DNA from: Motiliproteus sp. SC1-56
GTDB taxonomy: Bacteria; Pseudomonadota; Gammaproteobacteria; Pseudomonadales; Balneatricaceae
Direction: 5' to 3'
DNA length: 64,000 nt
Assembly: GCF_017309075.1 (NCBI RefSeq)
Contig: NZ_JAEMGS010000003.1
Location: forward strand, 239,128-303,127
A program made the translations under genes and the position numbers. This document shows, in pieces, positions 26,078 through 35,225 of the stretch. The notes under the pieces are model-generated. The model was given only the letters and a program-made list of their open reading frames with translations. It ran no database searches and was not told the DNA's origin. Numbering within the stretch: the stretch's first letter is position 1; each line of letters starts with the position of its first letter.

Positions 26078-27430
26078 TTATTCCTGGGGCTTGAACTCAT
26101 CGGCCCGCAGGTCATGACGCTGCAGCAGCTTGTAGAAATCCGTGCGGTTGCGCCGTGCCATTCGCGCCGCTTTAGAGACGTTCCCCTCGGTCAGGCGCAA
26201 TACCTTGACCAGGTAATCACGCTCGAACTGCCGACGGGCCTCGTTGAACGAAGGCAGGACCCCGGCGTCTTCGGAAAGCGCCTGGCGCACCAGGCCGACC
26301 GACACCACCCGCCCCGAAGAGAGTGCCACGGCGTGATGCACCAAGTTCTCCAGCTGGCGGACATTGCCGGGCCAAGGTGCGCCCACCAGCAGCTCCATGG
26401 CCTCGGGCGAAAACCGCTTCGGTTCCTGGCCGCTCTCCTCGGCCATCTGCTGCAGAAAGTGGTTGGCCAGCAGTGGAATATCCTCGACCCGCTCGGCCAG
26501 CGAGGGCACCCGCAGGTTGACCACGTTCAGTCGGTAAAACAGGTCCTGGCGGAACAACCCGTCGGCCATGTCCTTCTCAAGATCGCGATGGGTCGCCGAG
26601 AGAATGCGCACGTCCACCGGGTAACTGCGGGTGCTGCCCACCGGACGCACCTGTCGGTCCTGCAGTACCCGCAGCAGTTTGACCTGAAGCGCCAGCGGCA
26701 TGTCTCCGATCTCGTCCAGAAACAGGGTGCCTCCATCCGCTGCCCGGAACAGCCCCAGGTGCTCGTTAACCGCGCCGGTAAAGGCGCCCCGCACGTGACC
26801 GAACAGCTCCGACTCCAGCAGAGGCTCGGGCAGCGCACTGCAGTTAAGCGGCACGAAGGGCTGGTCGGCGCGGGCGCTGGCGCGGTGAATGGCCTGGGCC
26901 AAGAGCTCCTTACCACAGCCGCTCTGACCGGTAATCAGGACGCTGACCCCGGCCCCGGCGACCTGCTGCGCGGTCGCCAGCAGGCGGTTCATCGTCTCGC
27001 TGTGGCTGTGAATGTGGGCACGCCACTGGTCCCCAACGGCTAAGCTGTCACGGGCACCGCCGGTAGCCAGCGCCCGCTCGATCTGGTTGCGCAGCTCCTG
27101 TTTGTCCACCGGCTTGGTTAAAAAGCCGAAGACCCCTTTCTGGGTCGCCGCCACCGCATCCGGGATGGAGCCCTGGGCTGTGATGATGATCACCGGTAGC
27201 CCGGGATAGGCCTGCTGGATATGCTCGAACAACTCGATGCCGTCCATCCCTTCCATACGCAGGTCGCTGATCACCAGGTCCACGGGCTGCTTTTGCAGCA
27301 CCGCCAGGGCCGCCGCGCCGCTGGTGGCGGTTTCGACCGCGTAGCCCTCGGCTTCCAGGCGCAACACCAGCAACCGCATGAGGCTGGGGTCATCATCCAC
27401 CAGCATTAGCCGGGCCTGCTCTTTACTCAT
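26078..27430 (-). CDS. glrR: Sigma-54-dependent response regulator, GlrR/QseF-like
   Basis: 450-residue activator. Receiver domain (1-120) with acidic pocket VDDD (11-14), phospho-aspartate D56 in VISDLRMEG and lysine in LTKPVD; AAA+ domain (about 140-370) with Walker A GQSGCGKE, the sigma-54 contact loop GAFTGA, Walker B GTLFLDEIGDMP and arginine finger region; C-terminal Fis-like helix-turn-helix (EGNVSKAARMARRNRTDFYKLLQRH). It ends the operon kinase-lipoprotein-regulator and overlaps the lipoprotein gene by 8 bp. In enterobacteria GlrR activates glmY at a sigma-54 promoter; that target is not in this window. Confidence 0.9.
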   Translation of the reverse strand: MSKEQARLMLVDDDPSLMRLLVLRLEAEGYAVETATSGAAALAVLQKQPVDLVISDLRMEGMDGIELFEHIQQAYPGLPVIIITAQGSIPDAVAATQKGVFGFLTKPVDKQELRNQIERALATGGARDSLAVGDQWRAHIHSHSETMNRLLATAQQVAGAGVSVLITGQSGCGKELLAQAIHRASARADQPFVPLNCSALPEPLLESELFGHVRGAFTGAVNEHLGLFRAADGGTLFLDEIGDMPLALQVKLLRVLQDRQVRPVGSTRSYPVDVRILSATHRDLEKDMADGLFRQDLFYRLNVVNLRVPSLAERVEDIPLLANHFLQQMAEESGQEPKRFSPEAMELLVGAPWPGNVRQLENLVHHAVALSSGRVVSVGLVRQALSEDAGVLPSFNEARRQFERDYLVKVLRLTEGNVSKAARMARRNRTDFYKLLQRHDLRADEFKPQE

Positions 27431-27995
27431 TCTTTAAAGGTCCGTTGGCGGCTTCGGCGCCGCGCTCTTTGCGATCGTCCAAACGGCGCTCCAGGTTGGT
27501 CAGGGCGCGAATTTTCTCTTCCAGGGCATCCCGCTCAGCCCGGGTCGACTTCAACTGCTCACCCAGGTTAGTCCGCTGTTGCAGGGCGTTGATCAACGCC
27601 TGGTTATGGGTCAGCAGCATCTGCAGCAGGGGGCGCACCCCCGGCGGATGTTCCTGCTCCAGCAACTCACGCAACAGATCCCGGGCGCCGATCCAGCCCC
27701 GCCGATCGTCCTGCTGCTGATGCAAAAGGGCCTGGTGAAAAACCAGCAAGGGCTCGGTACCGGGCTCCAACGGAACCATCAACGCCCGGGCCTGGGCCGG
27801 CTCCATCAGCAGGGACTGCTCCAGGACCGCCAGCCAGGCCAGGACCTCCGGCGGCGGCTCGCCGTCCGCGGGCAGTAGAATCTCCACCGCCGGGGGCGGC
27901 GGCGCAGGCGGAGGCACCTGCTCTGTCGGCAACGGCAAGGGACGCAGGGGACAACCTGCCAACCAGATACAACTGAGAACGAGCATCCACCTCAT
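27423..27995 (-). CDS. qseG: QseG/YfhG-like outer-membrane lipoprotein
   Basis: 190 residues starting MRWMLVLSCIWLAGC, a lipoprotein signal with a lipobox cysteine at about 15, followed by a Pro-rich stretch and helical segments ending in a coiled coil (TNLGEQLKSTRAERDALEEKIRALTNLERRLDDRKER). Assignment to QseG rests mainly on position between the GlrK-like kinase and GlrR-like regulator, plus lipoprotein type and size. Its ATG overlaps the kinase stop (ATGA at 27992-27995) and its end overlaps glrR by 8 bp, so the three are tightly coupled. QseG is reported to interact with the kinase in enterobacteria. Confidence 0.72.
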   Translation of the reverse strand: MRWMLVLSCIWLAGCPLRPLPLPTEQVPPPAPPPPAVEILLPADGEPPPEVLAWLAVLEQSLLMEPAQARALMVPLEPGTEPLLVFHQALLHQQQDDRRGWIGARDLLRELLEQEHPPGVRPLLQMLLTHNQALINALQQRTNLGEQLKSTRAERDALEEKIRALTNLERRLDDRKERGAEAANGPLKNE

Positions 27996-29419
27996 GCGGG
28001 TTCCACCCTTGGTAGCGTCAAACGAAAACAGACATCCCAGGCAGGATCGTCGATGACGGCCAGTGTCCCTCCCTGGGCTTCCACACATTCGCGGGCCACG
28101 CTCAAGCCGATGCCGGAGCCCTTCAAGGCCCCGCCCCGCCGCGCCCGACCCTGGTAAAACGGCTCAAAAACCCGGGTTCGCTCCTCGTCGGCGAGCGCCT
28201 GCCCGGTATTGCCCACGTCAATTTGCAGCCTGTCGGCACGGGCGCGCCAACGCACCCCCAGCTTGCCGCCCGATTCGGCGTAATTGACCGCGTTGGAAAA
28301 GAGGTTGTCCAGCGCCGTTTTCAACTTACCGGCATCCACCGGCCAGCGTTCCGGCCCCCCTTCAAACGAAACCTCCAACTGGCGGCGCTCGATCAGTACA
28401 CGATAAGGATCCATCAGCCGGGTCAGCCAGGGGGGAAGCTCGATTTCCTCGGTCTCGAGCGGCGGCTGGTGCAGTACCTGATTGTAGTCCAACAGGTTTT
28501 CAATCAGCCGTTGCAGCTCCCAGCTGTTGTTCTGGACGATGGATACGATCTCGCGCTGGGCCGGTCTGAGCTCCCCCACCACCTCCTCATCCAGCAGGTC
28601 CGCGCCTTCGCGCAGGCTCGCCAGCGGAGTTTTCAGTTCGTGGGACATATGCCGCAGAAACTGCCGTTTCTGCTCTTCGAGTTGATTCAACTGGCCCCGC
28701 AGCCACTCCAGTTGCTCTCCCAGAAGCCGCATCTCCAAGGGGCCGCGAACCTGGATTGGACGGTCCCTGCGCCCCTTGCCCAACGCTTTGACCTCCCGCT
28801 CCAGGGCGCGGATCGGCGCGTTGATCCAGTAGGTAAAGAACAGTGCGCTGACCAGGGTCACCAGCGCCAGCAACGCAATCAGGCTGATCAAGGACTCCTT
28901 GAGACTCAGCGCCTCGGCCTGCTGATCCTGTAAGTGAGCATCCACAAACTTCTGCACAGCCTGGCGCAGGCGCTGATCCAGCAGGCTCAGCCGGTCGAAC
29001 CCGGAGAGCAGCCGGGCGCTGTCGGGATCCTCGGCGCTCAGCTGGGGAATCTCCTCCATCAGCACCCGGATCTCCCACTCCAGCGATCCCAGGGTGGTCT
29101 GTTCGTTGCCTTCCAGCAACGTCGCCAGCCGTTCCAGGCGCGCCATGGCGGCCTCGGCACCCTCTTCAAACAGCTCCAGCAGGCGGGCATCCCCCAGCGT
29201 CACGTACTGGCGTGCCCGGCGCTCGATATCCAGCAGGTCGGCACCCAACTGCTCGCTATGACGGGTCAAGGCGACCAGCTCCCGGGAGAGGCGCTCACCA
29301 TGGCTCGCCTGCTGATCAAGGGTCTGCAAGGTGACGAAAATCGCCGCGCACAAGGGCGCCATGACAATAAAAAAGCCCAGCAGCACCAACTGCAGAATGG
29401 ATCGGGGTCGCCAGGGCAT
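27992..29419 (-). CDS. glrK: Sensor histidine kinase, GlrK/QseE-like
   Basis: 475-residue membrane kinase. An N-terminal helix (about 9-30), a helical periplasmic sensor region with four-helix-bundle character (35-185), a second membrane helix (ISLIALLALVTLVSALFFTYWI, about 180-202), a HAMP-like linker, the dimerisation box FLRHMSHELKTPLASLREG with the phospho-histidine, and an ATPase domain with N box (DNLFSNAVNYAE), GNTG and GSGIGLSVA. Its partner is the response regulator two genes downstream. It heads the operon; the 92 bp before it contain no other gene. Confidence 0.88.
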   Translation of the reverse strand: MPWRPRSILQLVLLGFFIVMAPLCAAIFVTLQTLDQQASHGERLSRELVALTRHSEQLGADLLDIERRARQYVTLGDARLLELFEEGAEAAMARLERLATLLEGNEQTTLGSLEWEIRVLMEEIPQLSAEDPDSARLLSGFDRLSLLDQRLRQAVQKFVDAHLQDQQAEALSLKESLISLIALLALVTLVSALFFTYWINAPIRALEREVKALGKGRRDRPIQVRGPLEMRLLGEQLEWLRGQLNQLEEQKRQFLRHMSHELKTPLASLREGADLLDEEVVGELRPAQREIVSIVQNNSWELQRLIENLLDYNQVLHQPPLETEEIELPPWLTRLMDPYRVLIERRQLEVSFEGGPERWPVDAGKLKTALDNLFSNAVNYAESGGKLGVRWRARADRLQIDVGNTGQALADEERTRVFEPFYQGRARRGGALKGSGIGLSVARECVEAQGGTLAVIDDPAWDVCFRLTLPRVEPA

Positions 29420-29511
29420 GAGTCAGCCAAACATCCGTTTAAAAAACTGAAGGAACGCCATTTTACTGCGCCCCCTGGGCGAGCTCAACGCGCCTCCGCC
29501 TACTTCGGCCT

Positions 29512-30003
29512 TCATCCGAGGTAGCGCCTGATGTAGTAGCGCCCCTCTGGGACACCGGCCGGCAGCGGCACCACTTCACTTGCCGGCAACGGTATCGGCT
29601 GGTCACTCACCAGCAACGCCCCCGGGCGCATCAAGGCCGGCAACTGGTCGGCCACAAACGCGGCCAGTGCACCGGTGGTCTCGCGATCACCGCTACCGAT
29701 GTCGGCGTGAACCAGGATCGCCTTCCCCCCCAGGGTTTCCGCTGCGCCCGGCAGCGTCGCGTACAGATCGCCAAACAGCAGGTGGTCCCGGTCAGGCAGG
29801 GAGTCGGGGTGGGCCGCCAGTTGGCGCTCAAAAACATAGATCTCACGATCCGGCAGCCGCGCGCGGAGGTGATCATACGTGCGACCGTTACCCAGCCCGA
29901 GTTCCAGTACCAGTCCCTCTCTCCCCGCGCTGGCCCCGGCCGCCCAATCCAGGCACAGGCGCTGAGCCTGCAGCCTTCGGATCGCCGATTCCAGTCGCGT
30001 CAT
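29512..30003 (-). CDS. SAM-dependent methyltransferase (Methyltransf_17-like)
   Basis: 163-residue protein with a glycine-rich SAM-binding motif LVLELGLGNGRTYDHLRARLPDREIYVFER (about 31-60, with the acidic residue at the end of strand 2), then VHADIGSGDRE and a C-terminal GRYYIRRYLG. It fits the short class I methyltransferase family PF12692. The substrate is unknown. It is transcribed alone, divergent from yidD. Confidence 0.72.
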   Translation of the reverse strand: MTRLESAIRRLQAQRLCLDWAAGASAGREGLVLELGLGNGRTYDHLRARLPDREIYVFERQLAAHPDSLPDRDHLLFGDLYATLPGAAETLGGKAILVHADIGSGDRETTGALAAFVADQLPALMRPGALLVSDQPIPLPASEVVPLPAGVPEGRYYIRRYLG

Positions 30004-30177
30004 GGGTTCTCCCTGGAGCCATATCAGTCCGTTTTAAATCCCTGATTATTAGCCTAATCGAAAAAAACCATTCCTTCCCCTCCGCGCATTGAACTCAGAC
30101 CGGCGGGAAAGCGCCCCGGTAAGGCGATATAATGGCCCCTCAGCCATCTTTTAACTGACGCAGAAATTTCACCGCCG

Positions 30178-30194
30178 ATACGCCTTAGGCGTAT
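30178..30194. promoter_or_regulatory. 17-bp perfect dyad upstream of yidD
   Basis: ATACGCC-TTA-GGCGTAT, 7-bp perfect arms. It lies 22 bp before the yidD start, between it and the divergent methyltransferase gene. The arms share ATACG/CGTAT with the liuA operators but the half-site spacing is 7 rather than 4, so the same protein is unlikely to bind. Confidence 0.4.
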
Positions 30195-30216
30195 TCCGTG
30201 CCCAGGAGCTCCGATC

Positions 30217-30504
30217 ATGGCGAACCCGGCTCAACGCGCGCTCAAGGGGCTGATCCGCGGCTACCAGCTGCTGGTCAGTCCGGTATTGGGCAGCAACTGC
30301 CGTTTTTACCCGACCTGCTCGGCCTATGCCCTCCAGGCGATCGAGGAGCATGGCGCCTGGCGCGGTCTGTACCTGGGCCTCAGGCGTTTGCTGCGCTGCC
30401 ACCCCTTCCACCCCGGCGGCATCGATCTGGTGCCGCCAAGCGGTCAACAGCCCCCTGAAAAAGACTGCTGCGGGGCACCACCCTCCCCGTTTGACCGGCG
30501 CTGA
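30217..30504 (+). CDS. yidD: Membrane protein insertion efficiency factor YidD
   Basis: 95-residue member of the YidD (DUF37) family, which assists YidC-dependent insertion of inner-membrane proteins. The hallmark is complete: [62 protein letters not shown]. Normally yidD lies between rnpA and yidC near oriC; here it is away from them, next to an SLC5-like gene. Start ATG 30217 follows GGAGCTCCGATC. Confidence 0.9.
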   Translation: MANPAQRALKGLIRGYQLLVSPVLGSNCRFYPTCSAYALQAIEEHGAWRGLYLGLRRLLRCHPFHPGGIDLVPPSGQQPPEKDCCGAPPSPFDRR

Positions 30505-30550
30505 CGCTCTGGCTATAAAGGAAGCACAAGCCGCTCAGGAATAAGCCTCC

Positions 30551-32752
30551 ATGTTCAGCACCCTCACCGTCGTCATCGTGATCGGCTTTTACATGGCGCT
30601 TCTGTTCGCGGTTGCCCAGGTAGTGGAAAAGCGCTCCCGCACCAAAGCATCGGGCAACCGCTCCGTGCCCCCCCTGGTCTACGCGCTGGCGATCACCGTG
30701 TACTGCACCTCCTGGACGTTCTATGGCAGCGTCGGTTTCGCGGCCGAGTCGGGCCTGCTGTTCCTGGCCATCTACGTCGGTTCCATCCTGGCCATTCTCA
30801 CCTGGTGGCGAACCCTGCGCCGCATGGTCCGGGTCAAGGAGAGCTACCACATCAGCAGCATCGCCGACTTCATCTCCGCCCGCTACAGCCGCTCGCAGTG
30901 GGTCGCGGCCCTGGTAACGCTGATCGCCCTGTTCGGAATCGTTCCCTATATCGCCCTGCAACTGAAGGCGATCATCGCCACGCTCGGCGCCATCTCCAGC
31001 CCCCTGGGCGGGGACGACAGCTGGAGTTCGACCGGTGCGCTGGTGACGGCAGTGATGATCCTCTTTACCGTCATGTTCGGCGCCCGCCACCTCGACCCCA
31101 CAGAGCGGCACCACGGGATGATGGCGGTCCTGGCGGTCCAGAGCCTGGTCAAGCTCGCCGCCTTCATGGCGGTAGGGATTTTCGTCACCTACGGTCTCTT
31201 TGACGGCTTCGAGGATATTTTTCAGCGCATTCACTACGCCGGACTCACCCACCTGTTCAGCACCCGCGTCGAGCAGGGCACCCCCTTCGTGCAGTGGGCC
31301 ACCCTGATGATCCTGGGCGCCGCCTCGATCCAGTGCCTGCCGCGTCAGTTCCACGTAGCGGTCGTCGAGAACTCGCGGGAAACCGATATCCGCAAAGCCA
31401 TGTGGGTGGTGCCTCTCTACCTGCTGTTGATCAACCTGTTCGTGATTCCCATCGCCGCCGGCGGCCTGCTGCTGGGATTCGGCCAGGGGGAGGCCGAGTC
31501 CTTCGTCCTGCGCCTGCCCCAGTACGGCCAACAGCCGATCCTGGCGATGGTCGCCTTTATCGGTGGTTTCTCCGCCGCCACGGGGATGGTGATCATCAGC
31601 GCCATGGCGCTCTCAACCATGGCCACCAATCACCTGCTGGTGCCGTTCATCGAACGGTTCAACCTCTTTGCCCCCCTGCGCCATTACCTGCTGCAATGCC
31701 GCTGGGTGATGATCGCCCTGCTGCTGTGCAGTGGCTACTGGTTCGCCTGGCAGTTCAGCGATTCCTACATGCTGCCGGCCATGGGCATGATCTCCTTCGT
31801 CGCCGTGTTCCAGTTTGTTCCCTCCATGTTCGCCGGCCTGTTCTGGCGCGGGGGCAACAAGGCCGGCGCTATCGCGGGACTGCTCGCCGGCTTCATGACC
31901 TGGCTTTACACCCTGGTGCTGCCCACCTTTATCGCCCAGGACGGGTTCCAGCCCCTTCTGCTCAGTGACGGCCCCTGGGGCATCAGTTGGCTGCGCCCCC
32001 AGGCGCTGTTCGGTCTTGAAAACCTGTCCCCGGTCAGTCACAGCGTTTTCTGGTCGCTGCTGTTCAACGCCGGCTTCTATGCCCTCGGCTCGATGCTGTA
32101 CCGCCCCAGCAAACTGGAGCGAACCCAGCGTTCTGAGTTCATGGCCACCCTCGAATCGGGCGCCAAGGTCCACAAGGGGCGCCCCACCGGGCTTGAGGCG
32201 TACATCAACTTTCCCCGCAAGAAGCGCGAGGCCGTGACCCTGCTCGCCGAGTACTTGAACACCGACAAAGCGGAAGTAGAGGTCGAGCGCATCGCCGCCG
32301 ACCTGCAGGTGGAGCACAAGAAGGACCTCACCATCATCGAACTGGTGGAGTTTCACCGCATGTTGGAAAACGTGCTGGCCGGTTCCATCGGCGCCGCCAG
32401 CGCCCACCACGTCATTGAGAGCAGCATTCGCTACAGTGAGCGGGAGACCCGGGACCTCAAGGCAATCTACAGCCATATCATGACCGAGCTGCACGGCCAG
32501 CAGCGCACCCGCCACAACGAAGAGCCAGCCGAAGCCGAGCACCGCTACACGTTTATCGAAGACCTGCAACAGAAGCTGGACGACCGCAACCAGCAGATTG
32601 AAAAGCACCAACAGCAGCTGGACCGCCTAGAAGCCCGGCTGGAGAAGAGCGACCAGAAACTCTTTGACCAGCGCCTGGTCAACCAGAAGCTGACCCAGGA
32701 GATCCAGCACCTTCGCAAACAGCTCGAGGAATCCGTCAAGGAAGCCCACTGA
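30551..32752 (+). CDS. SLC5-type transporter with STAC-like region and coiled coil, no kinase domain
   Basis: 733 residues. The first ~530 are a sodium:solute symporter (SLC5/PutP fold) with about 13 membrane segments, as in the N-terminus of CbrA-type sensor kinases (YCTSWTFYGSVGFAAESGLLFLAIYVGS is shared with that group). Residues about 545-630 (GLEAYINFPRKKREAVTLLAEYLNTDKAEVEVERIAADL) look like the STAC region that links transporter to kinase in CbrA. The protein then ends in a coiled coil (about 650-733, LQQKLDDRNQQIEKHQQQLDRLEARLEKSD) where CbrA would have PAS, HisKA and ATPase domains. It could sense or transport a solute and signal through a partner. No response regulator gene is adjacent. 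Confidence 0.8.
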   Translation: MFSTLTVVIVIGFYMALLFAVAQVVEKRSRTKASGNRSVPPLVYALAITVYCTSWTFYGSVGFAAESGLLFLAIYVGSILAILTWWRTLRRMVRVKESYHISSIADFISARYSRSQWVAALVTLIALFGIVPYIALQLKAIIATLGAISSPLGGDDSWSSTGALVTAVMILFTVMFGARHLDPTERHHGMMAVLAVQSLVKLAAFMAVGIFVTYGLFDGFEDIFQRIHYAGLTHLFSTRVEQGTPFVQWATLMILGAASIQCLPRQFHVAVVENSRETDIRKAMWVVPLYLLLINLFVIPIAAGGLLLGFGQGEAESFVLRLPQYGQQPILAMVAFIGGFSAATGMVIISAMALSTMATNHLLVPFIERFNLFAPLRHYLLQCRWVMIALLLCSGYWFAWQFSDSYMLPAMGMISFVAVFQFVPSMFAGLFWRGGNKAGAIAGLLAGFMTWLYTLVLPTFIAQDGFQPLLLSDGPWGISWLRPQALFGLENLSPVSHSVFWSLLFNAGFYALGSMLYRPSKLERTQRSEFMATLESGAKVHKGRPTGLEAYINFPRKKREAVTLLAEYLNTDKAEVEVERIAADLQVEHKKDLTIIELVEFHRMLENVLAGSIGAASAHHVIESSIRYSERETRDLKAIYSHIMTELHGQQRTRHNEEPAEAEHRYTFIEDLQQKLDDRNQQIEKHQQQLDRLEARLEKSDQKLFDQRLVNQKLTQEIQHLRKQLEESVKEAH

Positions 32753-32778
32753 GCGTTCGCGCCGAGGAAATAGCCGCG

Positions 32779-33021
32779 CTAGTCCTCCAAGTCATGGTGG
32801 CTGCCGTCACAGAATGGCGGACTGGCGGTCTGCTTGCACTGGCACAAGACCATGCTTTCGCGTTCGCTCACCTCAAAGCGCAAAGGCGTGAACTCCCCTC
32901 CCTTGTGAGAGCCGTCGCAGAACGGCTGGTTCCGGGACTGACCGCAGGTACAGAAGTAGTACTGCCCCGGCTCCAGGACCACTTCCACAGGACCTCGAAA
33001 AGCAACTTTGGGGGTTGTCAT
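32779..33021 (-). CDS. CDGSH iron-sulfur domain protein, double motif
   Basis: 80-residue protein with two CDGSH iron-sulfur motifs, each C-x-C...FCDGSH: CTCGQSRNQPFCDGSH and CQCKQTASPPFCDGSH. Each would bind a [2Fe-2S] cluster through three cysteines and one histidine. Small double-CDGSH proteins are soluble redox or cluster-transfer proteins in bacteria. The ATG at 33021 begins MTTPKVAFRGPVEVVLEPGQYYFC; an in-frame ATG at 33063 would add 14 residues without support. Confidence 0.88.
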   Translation of the reverse strand: MTTPKVAFRGPVEVVLEPGQYYFCTCGQSRNQPFCDGSHKGGEFTPLRFEVSERESMVLCQCKQTASPPFCDGSHHDLED

Positions 33022-33179
33022 AGCCTGTCTCCACTCTCTGACCGTCGCCCTCCAGTGTAGCACCGCCCCTCAGCGCTTCGTTCGCACGGTCTCAAGCGAA
33101 GAACGAAGAACGCAGCCCGGGCTGTCACGATGCCGTCACGAAGAAGCGCTAAGGTGGCTGAAAAAGCAAGGAGACTACG

Positions 33180-33344
33180 ATGATCAGATTGATCGGCAGA
33201 CTGTTAAAACGCAGGCGTCATCGCCGCACCGATTGGCCTATGCCTGCTAGCGGGCGGAACCAGTTTGGCTACCCGGTAACGGGAGCTGCGCCTCGATCAG
33301 GCGTTGAAGGTTCTGGATTCGCTCCTCACCCGAGGGGTGAGTAG
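33180..33344 (+). CDS. Putative small basic protein
   Basis: 54-codon frame starting MIRLIGRLLKRRRHRRTDW, with an excellent AAGGAG at 33168-33173, six bases before the ATG. The N-terminal third is amphipathic and strongly basic. The last ~100 bp run antisense to the end of the M48 protease gene, which is unusual and weakens the case for the C-terminal part. No family is recognised. The ribosome binding site is the main evidence. Confidence 0.35.
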   Translation: MIRLIGRLLKRRRHRRTDWPMPASGRNQFGYPVTGAAPRSGVEGSGFAPHPRGE

Positions 33345-33993
33345 AAAAGAAGGGCAGCCGCCGGTCCGATACCTGCGCCAGTCGGCGCTGAAAGCGCAGC
33401 GCACCGCGCGGATCAAAGCCCGCCCGGGTCATCAGCGCCAGCCCCACCCGGTCCGCCGCCCGCTCGTCATCGCGGCTGTAACCGGCCTCCATCATGGCAT
33501 AACCGGCCTCCACCACCAGACCACCCAGGGGAATAATGAAGTCCACCAACGTACCCAGCACTTCCGCGGTGCTGTCCCGTTCGGCGCGGCGCTGATGGTG
33601 GACCTGTCGCAGGTGGCCTTCGCTCAGGTGAGCCAGCTCATGAGCCAGGACAAAGGCCAGGGCATCGCGGTCGTAGCCGATCAAATCCAGCAGGCCTGCG
33701 TTGAGGACCACCAGGGGGCCTGCGGCTTGCTGGGAGACAAAGGCATTGGGCACGGGCGTCGCACCGATGCGAAACGCACATGCCTGGCCACTCTCCTGCC
33801 GCAGCCGAGCGAAAATGCGCTGGGTCTGCAGCACCAGGTCGCCGGGAATAACCACCCGCTGCCCCTCCCAGCTGACCAAGCCACTACGGGGCCATTCCCG
33901 GGAGCCCGAACCGGCGCAGCCTGTCAACACCACAGAAGCCAGCAACACCGAAGTCAGCAACAGCCATCCCGCCGTGCTCGGCAGATGCCGCAT
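33247..33993 (-). CDS. M48 family metalloprotease, lipoprotein
   Basis: 248 residues. Lipoprotein signal MRHLPSTAGWLLLTSVLLASVVLTGC (lipobox LTGC, cysteine near 26), then a peptidase M48 domain with the zinc motif HELAH in FVLAHELAHLSEGH and the third ligand region DDERAADRVGLALM. This pattern fits the BepA/LoiP/YcaL group, periplasmic proteases involved in outer-membrane protein quality control. No TPR region follows, so it is closer to LoiP/YcaL than BepA. The start is taken at 33993; an upstream ATG at 34035 adds 14 residues. Confidence 0.85.
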   Translation of the reverse strand: MRHLPSTAGWLLLTSVLLASVVLTGCAGSGSREWPRSGLVSWEGQRVVIPGDLVLQTQRIFARLRQESGQACAFRIGATPVPNAFVSQQAAGPLVVLNAGLLDLIGYDRDALAFVLAHELAHLSEGHLRQVHHQRRAERDSTAEVLGTLVDFIIPLGGLVVEAGYAMMEAGYSRDDERAADRVGLALMTRAGFDPRGALRFQRRLAQVSDRRLPFFSTHPSGEERIQNLQRLIEAQLPLPGSQTGSAR

Positions 33994-34105
33994 ATGTCTA
34001 TAACCCACCAAAATAACTATATTTCGTAATAACATAGGTGGGGCACCCGGTATATGGAATATACTCTCTGACTACTCTTGAGAGACCGGAAATAAGGAAG
34101 CCGTT

Positions 34106-35074
34106 ATGAGCAACATCTACGCTGACAACTCCCTCACCATCGGGAAAACCCCGCTGGTCAAGCTCAACCATATCACTGACGCCAACATCTGGGTAAAGCT
34201 GGAAAGCCGCAACCCGGCCAACTCGGTAAAGTGCCGGATTGGCGCCAGCATGATCTGGGCGGCGGAAAAGGATGGGCGCCTGAAGCCGGGAATGACCATC
34301 GTAGAGCCCACCAGCGGTAACACCGGTATCGCCCTCTGCTTCGTGGCGGCCGCCCGTGGCTACAAAATGATTCTCACCATGCCCGCGACCATGAGCCTTG
34401 AGCGGCGTAAGGTGATGAAAGCCCTGGGGGCCGACATCGTACTCACCGAGGGCCCCAAGGGCATGAAGGGGGCCATCGAAAAAGCCACCGAGATCGTCGC
34501 CAAGGACCCGGCCAACCACTTTATGCCCCAGCAGTTCGAGAACCCCGCCAACCCGGCCATTCACGAACAGACCACCGGGCCGGAGATCTGGGAGGACACC
34601 GACGGTGCCATCGATGTCCTGGTGGCGGGCGTGGGGACCGGCGGCACCATTTCCGGGGTTTCGCGCTACATCAAAAAAACCCAGGGCAAGGCGATCACCT
34701 CCGTGGCGGTGGAGCCCAGCGCCTCGCCGGTGATCACCCAGCACCGCAACGGCGAAGAGCTGCAGCCCTCTCCCCACAAGATCCAGGGCATCGGCGCCGG
34801 TTTTATTCCCGCCAACCTCGACCTGGAGATGGTTGACCAGGTGGAACAGGTCAGCAACGAAGAAGCCATCGAGACGGCCCAGCGGCTGATGAAGGAAGAG
34901 GGTATTCTCGCCGGCATCTCCTGCGGTGCCGCGCTGGCCGCCGCCCTGCGGGTCGCCGAGCAGCCGGCCCACAAGGGCAAGAATATCGTGGTGGTGCTGC
35001 CCGATTCAGGGGAACGTTACCTGTCCACAGCCCTGTTCGAGGGGGTGTTTTCCGAGAACGAGAGCGTTCAATAA
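34106..35074 (+). CDS. cysK: Cysteine synthase A
   Basis: O-acetylserine sulfhydrylase that makes L-cysteine from O-acetylserine and sulfide. 322 residues with the fold-type II PLP site: [18 protein letters not shown] carries the Schiff-base lysine (VKCR, K42), [10 protein letters not shown] is the substrate loop, and [14 protein letters not shown] binds the cofactor phosphate. The lysine context SVKCRIG is CysK-like rather than CysM. GGAAATAAGGAAG upstream provides the ribosome binding site. It is monocistronic. Confidence 0.92.
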   Translation: MSNIYADNSLTIGKTPLVKLNHITDANIWVKLESRNPANSVKCRIGASMIWAAEKDGRLKPGMTIVEPTSGNTGIALCFVAAARGYKMILTMPATMSLERRKVMKALGADIVLTEGPKGMKGAIEKATEIVAKDPANHFMPQQFENPANPAIHEQTTGPEIWEDTDGAIDVLVAGVGTGGTISGVSRYIKKTQGKAITSVAVEPSASPVITQHRNGEELQPSPHKIQGIGAGFIPANLDLEMVDQVEQVSNEEAIETAQRLMKEEGILAGISCGAALAAALRVAEQPAHKGKNIVVVLPDSGERYLSTALFEGVFSENESVQ

Positions 35075-35225
35075 CTGGCGGCGGCCTCCTCCAGGGGCCG
35101 CTTCCCCCAACCCCCTGATGTGGAGGGAAAGTGACCCACATCAAGCTTTTTGCAGCCTGCTTCGGATAGACTCGATCTATTCTCAGTACTAAATGCACGC
35201 CTCTCCACAAGCAGAGCACCCATAA

